Source: Oceanicaulis sp. BBD 1991-10
GTDB taxonomy: Bacteria > Pseudomonadota > Alphaproteobacteria > Caulobacterales > Maricaulaceae
Length of the DNA: 53,667 nt
NCBI GenBank assembly: GCA_001657295.1
Contig: LYSW01000008.1
Span: 1-53,667 of the forward strand
Direction of reading: 5' to 3'
A model generated the notes under the pieces. That model saw nothing but the letters and a program-made list of their open reading frames with translations, did not search any database and was not told where the DNA came from. Below are positions 52,869 to 53,667 of the stretch, piece by piece. How positions within the stretch are numbered: the stretch's first letter is position 1; the number at the start of each line of letters is the position of its first letter. The position numbers and the translations under genes are program-made.

Positions 52869-53667
52869 GTGACAGTGCGGCAAAGACGTGCGCGTCATGA
52901 TGCGACGAGCGCGATTGAGGCGTTTGAGCTGCCCAATCGCCGACCGTCCCATATTCTCAATACGCCGGCCCTGATCGCCCATTATGTGTTCTGGTATTCC
53001 TCCGATCATCCGAAATGGGAGGAGGCGGCCGAGAAGTTCAGAACCTGCCCCAACGATTATGTCACGCGGGTGTGTGATCATGATCGGACCGCAACCGACC
53101 CGAACCCGCGCTCGGTCATCGCCGCCGCGCTGAACGCCTATCTGCAGAAATTCAAGTCGGACGGATCAGGCAGGCTCGATTTCAAGACGCCGCTCTTCAC
53201 GCACTCGCGTGACAAGAACGACAACACGATCCGTTTGGAACGCACCCGGTCCGGGGCTGAGGATGAAGACCCCAGCGTCGCCCTTGATCGCACGCTCGCC
53301 CTGTCGGGCGTGTTTGACCAGTACATGCTGGAGATCACGGCCGACATCTATTACGAGCACTTTACGATCTCGTTTCGCCTTCTGCCGATGGCGAACGGAC
53401 GCACGCCCGGCCCGACCGCACCCCCGGCGCTGGCTAAAGCCCGAGAAATTCTTGAGGATTTGGTCTCCCCGACACCGGGCACGCTGGAGCAGGTGCGCCG
53501 AGGCGAGCGCGATGCGGACATGCCGCCGCCATGGATGGAGGATTGTGTTTCAACCAACCGCCATACGATTGCAGACCGGCAGGCGGACTATTGGATCGAG
53601 ACGGTTTATGGCGAGGTCTGGCGCGAACTCTTCGACCAGCTGGACGCCGCCCAGCCGCCCACGGACC
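52869..53667 (+). CDS. Unrecognised protein, partial (runs off the window)
   Basis: 266 codons open from GTG 52869 (GGAGG 8 bases upstream) to the window end. Rich in charged and aromatic residues: HILNTPALIAHYVFWYSSDHPKWEE, ITADIYYEHFTISFRLL, DRQADYWIETVYGEVWREL. No signal peptide or membrane helix in the visible part. No family recognised. It follows moxR by 71 bases on the same strand. A downstream ATG-less frame elsewhere in this stretch shows no support, and only this strand and frame stays open. Confidence 0.7.
   Translation, partial: MTVRQRRARHDATSAIEAFELPNRRPSHILNTPALIAHYVFWYSSDHPKWEEAAEKFRTCPNDYVTRVCDHDRTATDPNPRSVIAAALNAYLQKFKSDGSGRLDFKTPLFTHSRDKNDNTIRLERTRSGAEDEDPSVALDRTLALSGVFDQYMLEITADIYYEHFTISFRLLPMANGRTPGPTAPPALAKAREILEDLVSPTPGTLEQVRRGERDADMPPPWMEDCVSTNRHTIADRQADYWIETVYGEVWRELFDQLDAAQPPTD

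Overview
The window is one contiguous, gene-dense, high-G+C stretch of an alphaproteobacterial chromosome. The gene content points to the Caulobacterales, probably a marine Hyphomonadaceae/Maricaulaceae-type bacterium (inference). Markers are CcrM (GANTC methyltransferase) behind rnhB, the dksA-fliX / flgI-cheL-flbY block, CtrA-type TTAA-N7-TTAA boxes, FlbT/FlaF/FlaEY/FlmG, and sigma-54 promoters on flagellar genes. I see no prophage, IS element, CRISPR, rRNA or tRNA. Almost all of the sequence is orthodox chromosomal backbone.

Layout. (1) 1-3215: dksA and fliX on the minus strand, divergent from the flgI-cheL-flbY operon. A perfect CtrA box serves fliX and a sigma-54 promoter serves flgI. 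(2) 3212-9256: two arsenosugar-type glycosyltransferases, a radical SAM protein behind an SOS box, rnhB-ccrM with a CtrA-like box and two GANTC sites, mutY, and a DUF721/DciA protein. (3) 9279-16254: DsbA-like lipoprotein, smc, and the F0 ATP synthase operon atpI-B-E-F'-F with a strong terminator. (4) 16314-25891: small membrane protein, acyltransferase, the glycine cleavage operon (gcvT-gcvH-paiB-like-gcvPA-gcvPB) behind a tandem glycine riboswitch, argS and a lipoprotein. (5) 26052-30996: ispH, a MarR regulator with a palindromic operator, a mini flagellar-axial-like protein, an SLC1-type symporter, a FrnE-like DsbA, MAPEG and a small membrane protein.

(6) 30993-51742 is a 20.7-kb flagellar filament island. 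It holds FlaEY, a SpsF-like protein with a degenerate nucleotide loop, pseB/flmA, and an eight-gene minus-strand operon (pseC-pseG-pseI-acetyltransferase-beta-propeller glycosidase-like-WbqC-pseF-methylase) that should make and decorate CMP-pseudaminic acid. Four flagellins, flaG, flaF and flbT follow. At the far edge is FlmG, a TPR plus glycosyltransferase fusion, with an unusual methyltransferase two bases downstream. The island contains what is needed to make flagellins, control their translation (FlbT/FlaF) and glycosylate them. It also has several sugar-decorating genes that the textbook pathway does not include. (7) 51952-end: a MoxR ATPase followed, instead of the usual VWA gene, by an unrecognised open gene that runs off the window.

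The strongest candidates for something new are the extended pseudaminate-decoration set, including a PglD/NeuD-like acetyltransferase where PseH is expected, and the FlmG-linked methyltransferase with a Trm112-like tail. Three further candidates are the SOS-boxed radical SAM gene, three promoters that look leaderless with identical geometry, and the unrecognised protein next to MoxR.
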